From Cryobacterium zongtaii (lineage in GTDB: Bacteria; Actinomycetota; Actinomycetes; Actinomycetales; Microbacteriaceae), in contig NZ_PPXD01000020.1 of assembly GCF_002909375.1 (NCBI RefSeq), positions 1-64,000 on the forward strand: a DNA stretch of 64,000 bases, given 5' to 3'. The position numbers and the translations under genes are program-made. Positions within the stretch are counted from its first letter, which is position 1; the number at the start of each line of letters is the position of its first letter. The notes under the pieces were generated by a model that searched no databases, was not told the DNA's origin, and was given only the letters and a program-made list of their open reading frames with translations. Positions 41,702 through 53,903 of the stretch are shown piece after piece.

Positions 41702-43942
41702 TTAGGGCAGGTCGCTCAGCCCGGCGGGCAGCGGACCGTCGCTCACGAGGTACAGGCGCTGGGTCGCGCGGGTCATGGCCACGTAGAGCGCTCCGGCTCC
41801 GCGTTCGGACGCCGCCACGATGGCGGTGGGGTCGACGACGATCACGGCGTCGAATTCGAGACCCTTGGAGTCGTGCGGGGTGAGCAACGCCACATCCCGC
41901 AGCAGACCGAGCGCCCCGCGGCCGACGATGTCGCCGAACTCGGCGTCGAGAGCCTCGGCGAGGGCATCGATGTGCTCCTCCACCACGATCACCGCGACAG
42001 TGCCGCCCACGCCCAGGGCGCGCTCCCGCCGCAGGGCGTCCACGGCGTCCGTCACGATAACGACCGGCCAGTCGCTGGCGCGCACCGTGCGTGACGCCGT
42101 GATCGGCAGGCCGTGCGCCACCGCCATCTCCTCGGCGGCCTCGGCGATCTGGCTGGGGGTGCGGTAGTTCACCGTCAGCTCCTCCAGGCGCCACCTGTCG
42201 GCTTCGAACGAGGCCTCGAGCACGGGTGCGAGGGCCTCCCGCCAGCTGTCCGCCGCGGCGGCCGCGGCGGCCTGGGCGATGTCGCCGACGATGGTGAACG
42301 AGCGGCGCGGGCCGCGGCGCATGAGCAGCCGCCACTGCATGGGCGAGAGCTCCTGCGCCTCATCCACGATCACGTGCCCGTAGGTCCAGCTGCGATCCAG
42401 CGCCGCCCGTTCGGCCGTGGTGGCGCGGTCGCCGAGTTCGGCGAAGTTGTCGGCGAGGGCCTTCGCATTCACGAGTCCCTTGACGTCCATGTTCTTGATC
42501 GCCAGCTCGGCGTTCTCAATGTCGCGCTTGCGCTGTTCCTTGGCCTCACGTTTCTGGGCCGCGTCGACGGCGCTGTACTCGCCGAGGTGCTCGGCCGCCT
42601 CATCGAGCAGCGGGATGTCGGCGATGGTGAACTCGGCGTCACGCGGTCGGTGGAGCAGCGCGCGCTGCGCGGCCCGCCAGCGCGGCGTGAGCTCTTCCAG
42701 CCACTGCGGCCGGGCGTAGAGGTCCTGCACAAGCTTCTGCGGGGTGAGTGGCAGCCACGCGGTGTTCAGCGCCACCCGTACATCGTCGGCCAGCCGGAGG
42801 TCTTCGCGCAGCATCGGAAGGTCGGTGTCGTCCATCGACCGGCCCTGGCGCTGGAGCTGCTCGAGCCACTCGCGGGCCAGCGCGTTCAGGGCGTGCTTGA
42901 CGAAGACGACGCGGGCTTCGTTGTGCGGCTTGCCGCCGGAGCGGGCGCGGTGGATGGCTGCCTCGATCAGCTGGGGCTTGAGCACCAGGGTGTCGCCGTT
43001 CACGAGCAGCTTTTGGGCGGCGGCCGGCACCTTCTGCCTGCTCTTCACGGCCCGAGCGATCAGGTCGGCCATGAACGTCTGGCCCTTGAGCGCGGCGACG
43101 GCGGGCGCGTCCTCGTGGCCGGCCTCGACGCCGGGGAACAGCTGGCCTACCGAGGCGAGCACCACCCCGGTCTCACCGAGTGACGGCAGCACCGCCTCGA
43201 TGTACTGCAGGAACGACGTGGACGGTCCGACGATGAGCACACCGGCGTTCTGCAGCCTGTCGCGGTGCGTGTAGAGCAGGTAGGCGGCGCGGTGCAGGGC
43301 CACGGCGGTCTTGCCGGTACCGGGGCCGCCCTGCACGACAAGCACACCGTTCAGCTCCGAGCGGATGATGCGGTCCTGTTCGGCCTGGATCGTCGAGACG
43401 ATGTCGGACATGTGCCCGGTGCGCTGGGCGGTCAGCGCCGAGAGCAGCGCCCCCTCGCCCTGATGCAGGTTGGCGGTGTCGCCCTCCAGCAGCGCCGCAT
43501 CCAGAATCTCGTCTTCGATGCGGATGATGCGCCGGCCGCTGGAGAGCAGGTGCCGGCGGGAGCGGGCACCGAGCGGCGTCGCGGCGGTGGCCTGATAAAA
43601 GGCGCTGGCCTGCGGTACCCGCCAGTCGAGCAGGATCGGCTGCAGGTTCTCGTCGCGGAGGCCCACCCGGCCGATGTACCTGTAGACGGGTGCGCCGTCC
43701 TCTTCCGGGGCGGTCTCCAGCCGGCCGAAGGCCAGGCGGTCGTCCACCTCGCGCAGCTGCACGATGCGGTCCTCGTAGGTGCGGGCAAAGGTGTCGCGCT
43801 CGGACCGGGACTGGTGGTTACCACCGACGTCGAGAATCCGCACGGCCTTCAGCTGGGCCTCGGCCTCCCGCTGCAGCGCGTCGAGGCGCGCGTACAGCGT
43901 GGCGACATAGTCCTGTTCGCGCGCGAGCTCCGTATCAACCAC
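41702..43942 (-). CDS. HelD-like UvrD-family ATPase (RNA-polymerase recycling type)
   Basis: The 746-aa protein has an N-terminal coiled-coil arm (REQDYVATLYARLDALQREAEAQL) and SF1 helicase motifs: Walker A GGPGTGKTAVALHRAAYLLYTHRDRL, motif II VIVDEAQELSPMQWRLLMRR, NYRTPSQIAE and the C-terminal LLTPHDSKGLEFDAVIVVDP with VAMTRATQRLYLV. The layout (N-arm, split ATPase, inserted 200-residue helical part) matches actinobacterial class II HelD, which removes stalled RNA polymerase from DNA and in some species protects against rifamycins. GTG start with GAGGGG upstream. A generic DNA helicase role is the alternative. Confidence 0.85.
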   Translation of the reverse strand: MVDTELAREQDYVATLYARLDALQREAEAQLKAVRILDVGGNHQSRSERDTFARTYEDRIVQLREVDDRLAFGRLETAPEEDGAPVYRYIGRVGLRDENLQPILLDWRVPQASAFYQATAATPLGARSRRHLLSSGRRIIRIEDEILDAALLEGDTANLHQGEGALLSALTAQRTGHMSDIVSTIQAEQDRIIRSELNGVLVVQGGPGTGKTAVALHRAAYLLYTHRDRLQNAGVLIVGPSTSFLQYIEAVLPSLGETGVVLASVGQLFPGVEAGHEDAPAVAALKGQTFMADLIARAVKSRQKVPAAAQKLLVNGDTLVLKPQLIEAAIHRARSGGKPHNEARVVFVKHALNALAREWLEQLQRQGRSMDDTDLPMLREDLRLADDVRVALNTAWLPLTPQKLVQDLYARPQWLEELTPRWRAAQRALLHRPRDAEFTIADIPLLDEAAEHLGEYSAVDAAQKREAKEQRKRDIENAELAIKNMDVKGLVNAKALADNFAELGDRATTAERAALDRSWTYGHVIVDEAQELSPMQWRLLMRRGPRRSFTIVGDIAQAAAAAAADSWREALAPVLEASFEADRWRLEELTVNYRTPSQIAEAAEEMAVAHGLPITASRTVRASDWPVVIVTDAVDALRRERALGVGGTVAVIVVEEHIDALAEALDAEFGDIVGRGALGLLRDVALLTPHDSKGLEFDAVIVVDPTAIVAASERGAGALYVAMTRATQRLYLVSDGPLPAGLSDLP

Positions 43943-44142
43943 TCAAACACCCCTCAAATCAAACGACCAGTTTAGCCGCTGACGATGCTGCTGGGTTTCG
44001 ACCCCCAACCGGGAGCACCGGCAGAGCCAATCCGTCACGCGGCCGAAATGTCCCCGGCATACACGCTCCCTAGGTTTGGGCTACCGGATTCCGCACCCCG
44101 TCGCGGACAGAGCCCGAATAGACCCGAATAGAGGGGTAAACC

Positions 44143-46317
<2,175 letters not shown>

Positions 46318-46342
46318 CTTCCACGAACAGGCCGAACGCAGA

Positions 46343-46382
46343 AACGCCCCGGCCGGACCCGTCAAGGTCCGGTCGGGGCGTT
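46343..46382. terminator. Bidirectional terminator between glnN and the ClpC-type gene
   Basis: AACGCCCCGGCCGGACC (46343-46359) pairs with GGTCCGGTCGGGGCGTT (46366-46382) with one G-T wobble, loop CGTCAA. It is placed exactly between the two convergent genes (ends 46317 and 46394). Confidence 0.85.
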
Positions 46383-46393
46383 CTCATCCGCGG

Positions 46394-48958
46394 TTACGCC
46401 GCCAGCGGCATCCGTGCCGGTTCGGACGCCACGTGCAGGGCACCGTCGGCCACGGTCACGGCCACCACTCCCCCGGCGCCGAGCTCTGAAGCCACCAGCA
46501 GGTCGGCGATTCTGTCGTCGAGCTGACGCTGGATGACCCTGCGGAGCGGCCGCGCGCCGTACTCGGGCTCGTAGCCGTTCTCGGCGATCCAGTCCACGGC
46601 CGCGTCGCTCACGGTGAGCGCGTGTCCCTGGGCGTGCAGCCTGGCCTCGGTCTGGTTCAGCAGCAGCCGCACAATCTGGCGGAGCTGGGGCTGATCGAGC
46701 TTCCGGAACAGCACGACCTCGTCGATGCGGTTGAGGAACTCGGGCCGCATGGCCTCACGGAGCTTGGCCATCACCCGGTCCCGCAGGGCCTTCTCCGACC
46801 CGAAGCCGTTGTGCGCTCCGTCGAGGTCGGCGGTGAAGCCGAGCGCGCCGCTGCGGCTGGCGAGCACCTCGGAGCCGATGTTGGACGTCATGATGATCAC
46901 GGTGTTGCGGAAGTCCACAGTGCGGCCCTGGCCGTCAGTGAGGCGGCCGTCGTCGAGCACCTGCAGGAGCAGGTTGAAGACGTCGGGGTGCGCCTTCTCG
47001 ATCTCGTCCAGCAGCACCACCGAGTAGGGGTTCCGCCGCACGTGTTCGGTCAGCTGGCCGGCCTCGTCGTAGCCGACGTACCCCGGAGGAGCACCGACCA
47101 GGCGGCTCACGGTGTGACGTTCACCGAACTCGCTCATGTCGAAGCGCAGCATCGCCTTCTCGTCACCGAACAGGGACTCGGCCAACGATTTGGCGAGCTC
47201 GGTCTTGCCCACCCCGGTGGGGCCGAGAAACAGGAAGCTGCCGACAGGCCGGGAGGCATCGCCCATTCCGGTGCGGTTGCGCCGTACGGCCTTGGCGATC
47301 ACGGTCACCGCGTCCACCTGCCCGATGACCCGCTGGTGCAGGTCGTCCTCGAGCGTGGCAAGGCGTTCGCGGTCGCCCGCGGTGAGGCGGCTGGCCGGGA
47401 TGCCGGTGGCGCGGGCGATGATCGCGGCGATCTCGGCCTCGTCCACCACGGCGGACGGTGCCGGCTGTGACGCATCCTGGGCGGCCTCGGCCGCGGTGAT
47501 CTGCTCCGCCAGCTGCTCGGTCTCGTCCCGCAGGCGGGACGCCTCCTCGTAGGCCTCGGCGGCGACCGCGATGGTCTTGGCCGTTTCGAGGCCGGCCTGC
47601 TGTTCGCGCAGGCCTTCGATGTCGACCCTCGAGCCGAGCGCTAGACGCGCCCGGGCCCCGGCCTGGTCGATCAGGTCGATGGCCTTGTCGGGCAGGAACC
47701 GGTCTGGAACGTACCTGGCGCTCATTTCGACGGCCGCGCGGATCGCGGCATCCGTGTAACGCACCGAGTGGTGCTCGGCGTAGCGGCCCTGCAGGCCGGC
47801 GAGGATCTGCACCGCGTCGTCGATACTGGGCTCATTCACCCGCACGGGCTGGAAGCGCCGTTCGAGGGCGGGGTCCTTCTCGACCTTGCGGTATTCGTTG
47901 AGGGTGGTGGCGCCCACGACGTGCAGCTCACCGCGCGCCAGGCGCGGCTTGAGGATGTTGCCGGCGTCCATTCCGCCCTCGCCGGCCCCGCCGGCACCGA
48001 CCACGGTGTGCAGTTCGTCGATGAAGACGATGATCTGATCGCTGCGCTCGCTGATCTCGTCCATGGTCTTGGTCAGGCGTTCTTCGAAGTCGCCGCGGTA
48101 GCGGGTGCCGGCGAGCATGGCGGGCAGGTCGAGCGAGATGACGCGCTTGCTGCGCAGCTGTTCGGGCACCAGGCCGTCGACGATGGCCTGGGCCAGGCCC
48201 TCGACCACGGCGGTCTTGCCCACCCCGGCTTCGCCGATCAGCACCGGGTTGTTCTTGGTGCGGCGGGAGAGGATCTCGACGGTCTGTTCGATCTCGTCGC
48301 TACGGCCGATCACCGGGTCGAGCTTGCCGGAGCGGGCACGCTCGGTGAGGTCGATGCCGTAGGTGTCGAGCATCGGGGTGTCTGAGGCGCTGTCGGCGGC
48401 CGAGCTGCCGGCCTGGGCCTCGTCGTCCTCGGCCTGCTGGGCGCCGGCCTGCAGTGACTCGGCCGTGACGCCGGACTCTGCCAGCACCCGGGCGGCGGGT
48501 GAGTCCTGGTTCACCACGAAGGCGAAGAACAGGTGCTCCGGGTCGATGTAGGTGGAGCCGAAGGCGCGGGCCACCTGGTGAGCATCCAGCAGGGCGCGCT
48601 GTGCCGAGGGCGTCAGACCGGGCGCGGACTGGGACTCACGGTCGCCGGACTCCGGCAGGCGTTGGTCGGCGGCGGCCGCGATGGCGGCGGGGTCACCACC
48701 GGCACGGCGGATGGCCGAGGCGGCGGGTTCCTGTTCGACCATCACCCGCAGCAGGTGCAGGGCGTCAACGTGGGCGTGACCGTGGGCGACGGCGAACTGG
48801 GCCGCCTGCACGAGGATCTCGTGGGTGCGGCGGCTGAGGAGCCGGGTGATCTCGATGGGGCGGCCGGACTGCGCGGCGCGCTGGCCCTGCAGGTAGCGGG
48901 CCAGGAACTCGTCGAACGAACCGTTGTCGGAACCGGTCGGGCCGAAGTATGTAGGCAA
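46394..48958 (-). CDS. ClpC-type AAA+ unfoldase under HspR control
   Basis: The 854-aa Hsp100 protein has an N-terminal Clp repeat domain ([31 protein letters not shown] and [24 protein letters not shown]). The first AAA+ has [15 protein letters not shown] and [14 protein letters not shown] short middle domain with a UVR-like stretch ([27 protein letters not shown]) follows. The second AAA+ has [34 protein letters not shown] and the ALGFT stretch in the ClpP-loop position. The short middle domain separates it from ClpB, so ClpP-dependent proteolysis is likely. The start is a TTG at 48958 with a perfect AGGAGG; the in-frame ATG at 49018 lies inside the HspR box. Confidence 0.9.
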   Translation of the reverse strand: MPTYFGPTGSDNGSFDEFLARYLQGQRAAQSGRPIEITRLLSRRTHEILVQAAQFAVAHGHAHVDALHLLRVMVEQEPAASAIRRAGGDPAAIAAAADQRLPESGDRESQSAPGLTPSAQRALLDAHQVARAFGSTYIDPEHLFFAFVVNQDSPAARVLAESGVTAESLQAGAQQAEDDEAQAGSSAADSASDTPMLDTYGIDLTERARSGKLDPVIGRSDEIEQTVEILSRRTKNNPVLIGEAGVGKTAVVEGLAQAIVDGLVPEQLRSKRVISLDLPAMLAGTRYRGDFEERLTKTMDEISERSDQIIVFIDELHTVVGAGGAGEGGMDAGNILKPRLARGELHVVGATTLNEYRKVEKDPALERRFQPVRVNEPSIDDAVQILAGLQGRYAEHHSVRYTDAAIRAAVEMSARYVPDRFLPDKAIDLIDQAGARARLALGSRVDIEGLREQQAGLETAKTIAVAAEAYEEASRLRDETEQLAEQITAAEAAQDASQPAPSAVVDEAEIAAIIARATGIPASRLTAGDRERLATLEDDLHQRVIGQVDAVTVIAKAVRRNRTGMGDASRPVGSFLFLGPTGVGKTELAKSLAESLFGDEKAMLRFDMSEFGERHTVSRLVGAPPGYVGYDEAGQLTEHVRRNPYSVVLLDEIEKAHPDVFNLLLQVLDDGRLTDGQGRTVDFRNTVIIMTSNIGSEVLASRSGALGFTADLDGAHNGFGSEKALRDRVMAKLREAMRPEFLNRIDEVVLFRKLDQPQLRQIVRLLLNQTEARLHAQGHALTVSDAAVDWIAENGYEPEYGARPLRRVIQRQLDDRIADLLVASELGAGGVVAVTVADGALHVASEPARMPLAA

Positions 48959-48997
48959 GGAAACCTCCTGGGAATCTGAACGAGGAGGAAACCCAAA

Positions 48998-49020
48998 ACT
49001 TGAGTGACCTCGACTCAAGT
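48998..49020 (-). promoter_or_regulatory. HspR-associated inverted repeat (HAIR)
   Basis: ACTTGAGT-N7-ACTCAAGT matches the HspR consensus CTTGAGT-N7-ACTCAAG at every position and extends it by one base pair. On the minus strand TTGACT overlaps its left arm as a possible -35. It lies about 40 nt upstream of the ClpC-type start, so heat-shock repression by HspR is very likely. Confidence 0.88.
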
Positions 49021-49149
49021 CAACGTTTGGGCGCGCGTTTCATTCCCGCGGCATCCTGAGATTTCCCTGAATCCGCGCTCGCACTGCGTCCGGCGGACGC
49101 CGAAGTCACTGCCACCGGGCGCACGACACACAGGCCGGGTCACCGGGTC

Positions 49150-49758
49150 TTAGGAGGTGAGGTCGGCGCACTCGGGTGCAGCTCGGAAGGCCTGGCCGAG
49201 GGTGCTGGAGGTGTCCTGGGTTGCCGTGGTGATGGTCTGAGCGGCGGCACCCACGTCGGAGAGCACTGTACCGGTGTCACCGACGAGCGTCGCCAGCGCA
49301 TCGACCAGGGTGGCCCCGCTGGTGCCCTCCACCGCGCTGGCGCTCGCCCGCAAGGTCGTGAACGACTGATCGACGGTGTCGATCGACTCCTGCACGGCCA
49401 GGAGCTCCGGGTCGTCCCCGAGATTCTCCGGTGGCGACTTCACAGTGTCGACCAGGGCGCTCACCGAGGCCGACACGGTATCCATCTGGTTGGACACCGC
49501 GGTACCCACCGAATCGCCCCCGGTGACCGCCGCCGTCGCCAGCCCCTGAACGTCGGTCTGCACGGTCGATACGTCGCTGCAGACCGTGCCCGCCCAGGTG
49601 ATCTGTGCATCTGTCGGAGGTGACGCCGTCTGACCGGGTGACGGGGTGGCCGTTGCGGCCGATGGCGACGAACTGCTCGGTGTCGGATCGGTGCCGTCAG
49701 CGGGCGCGCATCCGGCAAGGAGCACCAGCAGGGCCATGAAAACGATGGGCTTTCTCAC
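49150..49758 (-). CDS. Putative lipoprotein, helical
   Basis: The 202-aa protein has signal MRKPIVFMALLVLLAGC (lipobox LAGC), then a Ser/Thr/Pro linker (to about residue 50) and a Thr/Ala/Ser/Asp-rich, mainly helical domain (VQTDVQGLATAAVTGGDSVGTAVSNQMDTVSASVSALVDTV). Two Cys (TVCSD and PECAD) may pair. I do not recognise a family. GTG start with GAGGAG upstream. Likely surface-exposed; function unknown. Confidence 0.75.
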   Translation of the reverse strand: MRKPIVFMALLVLLAGCAPADGTDPTPSSSSPSAATATPSPGQTASPPTDAQITWAGTVCSDVSTVQTDVQGLATAAVTGGDSVGTAVSNQMDTVSASVSALVDTVKSPPENLGDDPELLAVQESIDTVDQSFTTLRASASAVEGTSGATLVDALATLVGDTGTVLSDVGAAAQTITTATQDTSSTLGQAFRAAPECADLTS

Positions 49759-49814
49759 TGGGGGTGCTCCTCACTGGATCTGCCGCACGACGCGGCTGCG
49801 GTGGACTCTGGGCG

Positions 49815-50132
49815 TTACTGGGTGTCGCCCTCGGAGTCAAGTTGGATCGCGAGGTCGAAGGCCTCGACGATCTTGCGAGCCGATGACAGCAACCGTGGCG
49901 TGCCCACGATCGGGGCAACGGCGATGAGAACGTCCTCGATGTCGTCGGCGGTCAGCCCGACCTCCGCTGCCGGTCCGACGTGCATGAGGTACGAACCGAC
50001 CGGTGCATCCACGGCCACCAGGGCCGCGATCCGGGCGATCATCAGCGTGCGCGGATCGAGGTCGGTGCGGGACAGCGAGACAGCGTTGATCTCGGCCGCC
50101 GCATCCAGTACCGGGGTTGTTCCTGTGGCCAT
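49815..50132 (-). CDS. Carboxymuconolactone-decarboxylase-like protein lacking catalytic cysteines
   Basis: The 105-aa protein fits the CMD/AhpD all-helical fold: LDPRTLMIARIAALVAVDAPVGSYLMHVGPAAEVGLTADDIEDVLIAVAPIVGTPRLLSSARKIVEAF. The CxxC redox pair of AhpD is absent, so it is not a peroxidase of that kind; decarboxylase-like or structural roles remain possible. The ATG at 50132 is chosen because the upstream extension is Arg/Pro-rich and shadow-like. It lies 18 nt before a TAA-free gap to the lipoprotein gene on the same strand and may share its transcript. Confidence 0.75.
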   Translation of the reverse strand: MATGTTPVLDAAAEINAVSLSRTDLDPRTLMIARIAALVAVDAPVGSYLMHVGPAAEVGLTADDIEDVLIAVAPIVGTPRLLSSARKIVEAFDLAIQLDSEGDTQ

Positions 50133-50332
50133 GGGTATCGCTCCATTTCCAGGGTTGGACCCTGTTGGTGTTCGCGTTTTCCGGATTCTTCGGTGTTCGA
50201 CGGGCGCACCACGACGGCACGCCGGCCTCACGCCGCAGACGGTAGCAACCAATCCGCGTCCCGCCGATGGCGCCGTTCCGGAATCGTCCGAAACGGATGA
50301 GGCGTGCCCGACCCCGCGCTGGCCTGGCGGGA

Positions 50333-51130
50333 TCAGTCCCGCTCGAGCTCCCGGGCCAGGGACTCCAGTTCGGCCCCGCCGGCCATCAGCCGGGTCAGCT
50401 CGTCGATGGTGATGCCTTTCCGGTCGAACTCGCCCAGGCTGGCCCCGCGGTTGAGCACCAGGAACCTGTCCCCCACCGGGTACGCGTGGTGCGGGTTGTG
50501 GGTGACGAACACCACGCCGAGGCCGTGGTCCCTGGCCTGCGCCACGTAGCGCAGCACCACCCCGGCCTGCTTGACGCCCAACGCCGAGGTGGGCTCGTCG
50601 AGGATGACGACCCTGGCACCGAAGTAAATGGCCCTGGCGATGGCGACGGATTGCCGTTCTCCGCCGGACAGGGTGCCGATGGGCTGGTCCACGTCACGCA
50701 GGTCGATGCCCATCCGGCCCAGCTGCGCGAGCGTGATCGCGCGCATCTCGGCAACCTTGAGGCGGGAGAACGGGCCGATCCCGGCGCTGAGTTCGGCGCC
50801 GAGGAAGAAGTTGCGCCACACCGGCATCAGCGGCACGATCGCCAAGTCCTGGTAGACCGTGGCGATACCGGCGTCGAGAGCGAGGCGCGGCCCGGTGAAG
50901 CGCACCGCGGCCCCGTCGAGCAGGAGTTCGCCGGAGGAGTGCGGGTACACACCAGCGAGGACCTTGAGCAGGGTCGACTTGCCCGCGCCGTTGTCGCCCA
51001 GCACGCAGAGCACCTCACCGGCGCCGACCGAGGTGGAGATGTCGCTGAGCGCGATGACCGACCCGTAGACCTTGCCGATGCCGCGCACCTCGAGGATGGG
51101 CGTTGGCCGGGTTGCTCCTGCGGCGCTCAT
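50333..51130 (-). CDS. Sugar ABC transporter ATP-binding protein (FrcA/GguA-like, single domain)
   Basis: The 265-aa ABC ATPase has Walker [18 protein letters not shown]-loop [20 protein letters not shown], signature [15 protein letters not shown] and Walker [13 protein letters not shown], with switch His in [13 protein letters not shown]. It has one ATPase domain, unlike the tandem RbsA/XylG type, which fits FrcA-like systems that dimerise. It overlaps the permease gene by 4 nt (ATG at 51130). It energises uptake of a sugar or sugar alcohol. Confidence 0.92.
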   Translation of the reverse strand: MSAAGATRPTPILEVRGIGKVYGSVIALSDISTSVGAGEVLCVLGDNGAGKSTLLKVLAGVYPHSSGELLLDGAAVRFTGPRLALDAGIATVYQDLAIVPLMPVWRNFFLGAELSAGIGPFSRLKVAEMRAITLAQLGRMGIDLRDVDQPIGTLSGGERQSVAIARAIYFGARVVILDEPTSALGVKQAGVVLRYVAQARDHGLGVVFVTHNPHHAYPVGDRFLVLNRGASLGEFDRKGITIDELTRLMAGGAELESLARELERD

Positions 51131-52185
51131 GCGCGTACCCCGGCTTGGCGACGCACCGAGAGGTTCACCAGCACGGCGAGCAGCAGCATCCCGCCCAGGA
51201 AGGCCTTGAGCCAATTGTTGTCCCACTGAGCGAACACGATGCCCTGCAGGATCATGCCGTAGATCAGCGCGCCGAGGGCGGCGCCGATCGCGGACCCGTA
51301 ACCGCCGGTGAGCAGGCACCCGCCGACGACGGCGCAGATGATGTAAATGAACTCCTGGCCGATGCCCGTGGTGGCTTGCACCGTGGCCACGTCGAAGAGC
51401 GAGAGCATGCCTACCAGCCAGCCGGCCGCCGCCGTGCCCATGAACAGGCCGATGCGGGTGCGCTTGACCGGCACGCCGGTCTGAACGGCGCTCTGCAACT
51501 GCCCGCCGATGGCGAAGATCCAGTTGCCGTAACGGGTGCGCAGCAGCAGCCAACTGGCCACGGCGGTGATGCCGAGCCACCAGAAGACCGACACCTTGAG
51601 GTTGACCCCGAAGACCGGGATCGTCGAGCCGAAGATCGCCTTGCCGGCGTCGAAGCCGGGCACCAGGGTCATGCCCTGGATGGCGACCTGGCCGGTGACG
51701 AGCTTGGTGCCGGCGAGGTTGAGCCCCTGCAGGATGAAGAAGGTGCCCAGCGTGACGATGAAGCTGGGGATGGCGGTCTTGACGACCAGGAACCCGTTGA
51801 AGGCGCCGACGGCGAGGGCGATCAGTAGGGCGAGCAGCATCGCGAACCACAGGTTCATGCCCCATTGGGTGGTGAACGCGCCGACGAGCAGCCCGGTGGT
51901 GCCGGTCATGGCTCCGGCCGAGAGGTCGAACTCGCCGCCGATCATGAGCATCGCCACGGCGACGGCCATGATGCCGAACAGCGACGCGGAGTAGAGCCAG
52001 GTGGCCACGCCCGCCGTCGACAGGAAGGATGTCGTCGCAACGGAGAAGTACCCGAAGATCGCCAGGGCGGCGACGAGGGCGCCGATCTCCGGCCGACGCA
52101 GCAGCCGCACCATCGGATGCGTGCGCGTCAGGCGCTCGTCCGGCGACGCATCCGGCGCGGCGCCCGGTGCGGTCAGCATCGTCAT
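51127..52185 (-). CDS. Sugar ABC transporter permease (RbsC/FrcC family)
   Basis: The 352-aa integral membrane protein of the BPD_transp_2 family has about ten membrane helices. [75 protein letters not shown] is the typical ribose-permease core and [35 protein letters not shown] is the conserved C-terminal motif. It lies between the binding-protein and ATPase genes with 4-nt overlaps on both sides, so the three are translationally coupled. Confidence 0.93.
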   Translation of the reverse strand: MTMLTAPGAAPDASPDERLTRTHPMVRLLRRPEIGALVAALAIFGYFSVATTSFLSTAGVATWLYSASLFGIMAVAVAMLMIGGEFDLSAGAMTGTTGLLVGAFTTQWGMNLWFAMLLALLIALAVGAFNGFLVVKTAIPSFIVTLGTFFILQGLNLAGTKLVTGQVAIQGMTLVPGFDAGKAIFGSTIPVFGVNLKVSVFWWLGITAVASWLLLRTRYGNWIFAIGGQLQSAVQTGVPVKRTRIGLFMGTAAAGWLVGMLSLFDVATVQATTGIGQEFIYIICAVVGGCLLTGGYGSAIGAALGALIYGMILQGIVFAQWDNNWLKAFLGGMLLLAVLVNLSVRRQAGVRA

Positions 52186-53183
52186 CGGGTGCCGTTGCCG
52201 GCGAACGTCGCCACCTGCTCGGCGTTCTCCTTCGTCACGAAGCCCGGCCCGGAGTAAACCGGCTGGCTGCCGCCGACGACGTTGCCGTTGGTGTAGAACA
52301 GCTCGAAGAAGTCCACCGGCAGGTAGCCCTGCAGGTAGGGCTGCTGGTCGACGGCGAAGAGGATGCTGCCGTCCGTGATGAGGCTGGTGACGTCGGCGGA
52401 GACATCGAAGGTACCGATCTGGGCGTCGCTGCCGGCCTCGGCCACGGCCTGCGCGGCGGCCACACCCACCGCGGAGTTGAGGGTGAGCACGCCGTCGATG
52501 CCGGGGTCGGCCAGCAGGGCGCTCGTGATGGTGCTCTGGGCCTCGGCGACGTTGGCGATGTCGACCTGCACGTTGGTCAGGCTGCCGGCGAGGGTGTCCG
52601 CGGCCCCTCGGCAGCGGTCCTCGAGCCCGGCGTTTCCGGCCTCGTGGATGACGCAGATGACTTTTTTCGCCGACGCCTCGGCGAGCTGGCGGCCGGCGCC
52701 CTGACCGGCCAGGTACTCGCCCTGGCCGATGTGGGTCATGGCGCCGAGCGCGGCGGACTCCTCGGCTCCGGAGTTGATGGTGATCACGGGAATGTCGGCG
52801 GCCACGGCAGCCGTGACGGCACCGCGCAGGCCCTCGGGGTTGGCCATGGACACGATGATGCCGTCGACCTTGGCGGCGATCGCCGTCTCGATCAGCTGGC
52901 TCTGCTTCTGCACATCGGGGTCACCCTGGTAGGTGACGGTGGCGCCGTAGCGGTTTCCGGCGGCCTCGGCGCCGGTCTTCACGACGTCCCAGAACGCGTC
53001 GCCGGGAACCGAGTGCACCACGAGAGCGTACGTGCGGCCGGAGTCGTCGGCCGGGGCTGCGCCGGCTCCCGAGCCGGCTCCGGCGACGGGCTGGCCGGTG
53101 CAGGCGGTGAGGGCGAGCAGGGCGAAGCCGGCGCTCGCGCCCAGGAGGGTCCGGCGGGCAGAGATTCTCGACACGAGTGGCAT
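52182..53183 (-). CDS. Sugar ABC transporter substrate-binding lipoprotein (Peripla_BP_4)
   Basis: The 333-aa protein has an N-terminal lipoprotein signal ([19 protein letters not shown], lipobox LTAC) and the two-lobed sugar-binding fold. [82 protein letters not shown] and [21 protein letters not shown] are typical of ribose/fructose-type binding proteins. It is the first gene of the operon. A short -10-like region upstream was not resolved. The exact sugar is unknown. Confidence 0.92.
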   Translation of the reverse strand: MPLVSRISARRTLLGASAGFALLALTACTGQPVAGAGSGAGAAPADDSGRTYALVVHSVPGDAFWDVVKTGAEAAGNRYGATVTYQGDPDVQKQSQLIETAIAAKVDGIIVSMANPEGLRGAVTAAVAADIPVITINSGAEESAALGAMTHIGQGEYLAGQGAGRQLAEASAKKVICVIHEAGNAGLEDRCRGAADTLAGSLTNVQVDIANVAEAQSTITSALLADPGIDGVLTLNSAVGVAAAQAVAEAGSDAQIGTFDVSADVTSLITDGSILFAVDQQPYLQGYLPVDFFELFYTNGNVVGGSQPVYSGPGFVTKENAEQVATFAGNGTR

Positions 53184-53264
53184 CGTCCTTCGGGTTCGGG
53201 CGCGTAAACAGCTTGGCCTTTTCAGGCGCAGTCCACTTTAGGCGTCCGAACCGCGAACACCGCA

Positions 53265-53282
53265 GTCGGGCTGCAGCCCGAC
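53265..53282 (-). terminator. Palindromic hairpin after the DinB-like gene
   Basis: GTCGGGCTGCAGCCCGAC is a perfect 18-bp palindrome starting 4 nt after the DinB-like stop on the minus strand. It lies between that gene and the ABC operon, consistent with a terminator. Confidence 0.55.
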
Positions 53283-53286
53283 GGCC

Positions 53287-53868
53287 TCAGGCCGGGCGGG
53301 CGGACTGCTCCACCCGGTCCCGGTAGCCGGCCCACCAGCCGGCGTCTCCCGACGGCAGGTTCTCGTTTCCGGCCCGCAGCCCGGCAGCCCCGTCGATCAG
53401 TTCGCGCACGATATCGGCGTGGCCGGCATGCCGGTGGGTTTCGGCGATCAGGTGCAGCAGGATGCGGTGGAGCGTGACCACATTGCGGTCGGCGGGCCAC
53501 CAGGCCACCCGGCCGGTGGCATCCAGCGGCACCTCGGTGATCGTGGTCTCCGAGTGCGCCCAGACCCGCCGGTACAGGTCGACGATCGCGTCACGGGACT
53601 CATCCGGGGTCGCCCACATGTCGGCGTTGTCCTCGGCGTCGTCGCCCATCCACGACAGCTCTTCCGGGAAGGTGCGGCCGAAGGTCTCACCGAGGTACCC
53701 GGCCTCGACCCCGGCCATGTGCTTGACCAGGCCCAGCAGGTTGGTGCCGGTGGGCACCAGGGGCCGGCGAATGTCGTACTCGCCGAGACCCTCGAGCTTC
53801 CAGACCAGGGCTTCCCGGGCCTCCTGCAGGTAGCGGCGGAGATCTGCGGTCATGTCGGCGTCGGTCAT
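53287..53868 (-). CDS. DinB-family (DUF664) protein
   Basis: The 193-aa four-helix-bundle protein of the DinB/DUF664 family has metal-type His residues in GLVKHMAGVEAGYLG and LIAETHRHAGHADIVRELIDG, the usual three-His pattern. WPADRNVVTLHRILLHL is typical. Many actinobacterial members are mycothiol-dependent transferases or detoxification enzymes; the substrate is unknown. Divergent from the AlkD-like gene. Confidence 0.85.
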   Translation of the reverse strand: MTDADMTADLRRYLQEAREALVWKLEGLGEYDIRRPLVPTGTNLLGLVKHMAGVEAGYLGETFGRTFPEELSWMGDDAEDNADMWATPDESRDAIVDLYRRVWAHSETTITEVPLDATGRVAWWPADRNVVTLHRILLHLIAETHRHAGHADIVRELIDGAAGLRAGNENLPSGDAGWWAGYRDRVEQSARPA

Positions 53869-53903
53869 GCCGACCAGCCTTGCAGATCGGCGAGAATGGA
53901 GCC

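Noticed and set aside
43943..44142. Rifamycin-associated element or other HelR-type signal upstream of the HelD-like gene
   Set aside because: No GGGGCTT/AAGCCCC inverted repeat is present in this gap; only a weak TAAACT -10-like hexamer is seen.
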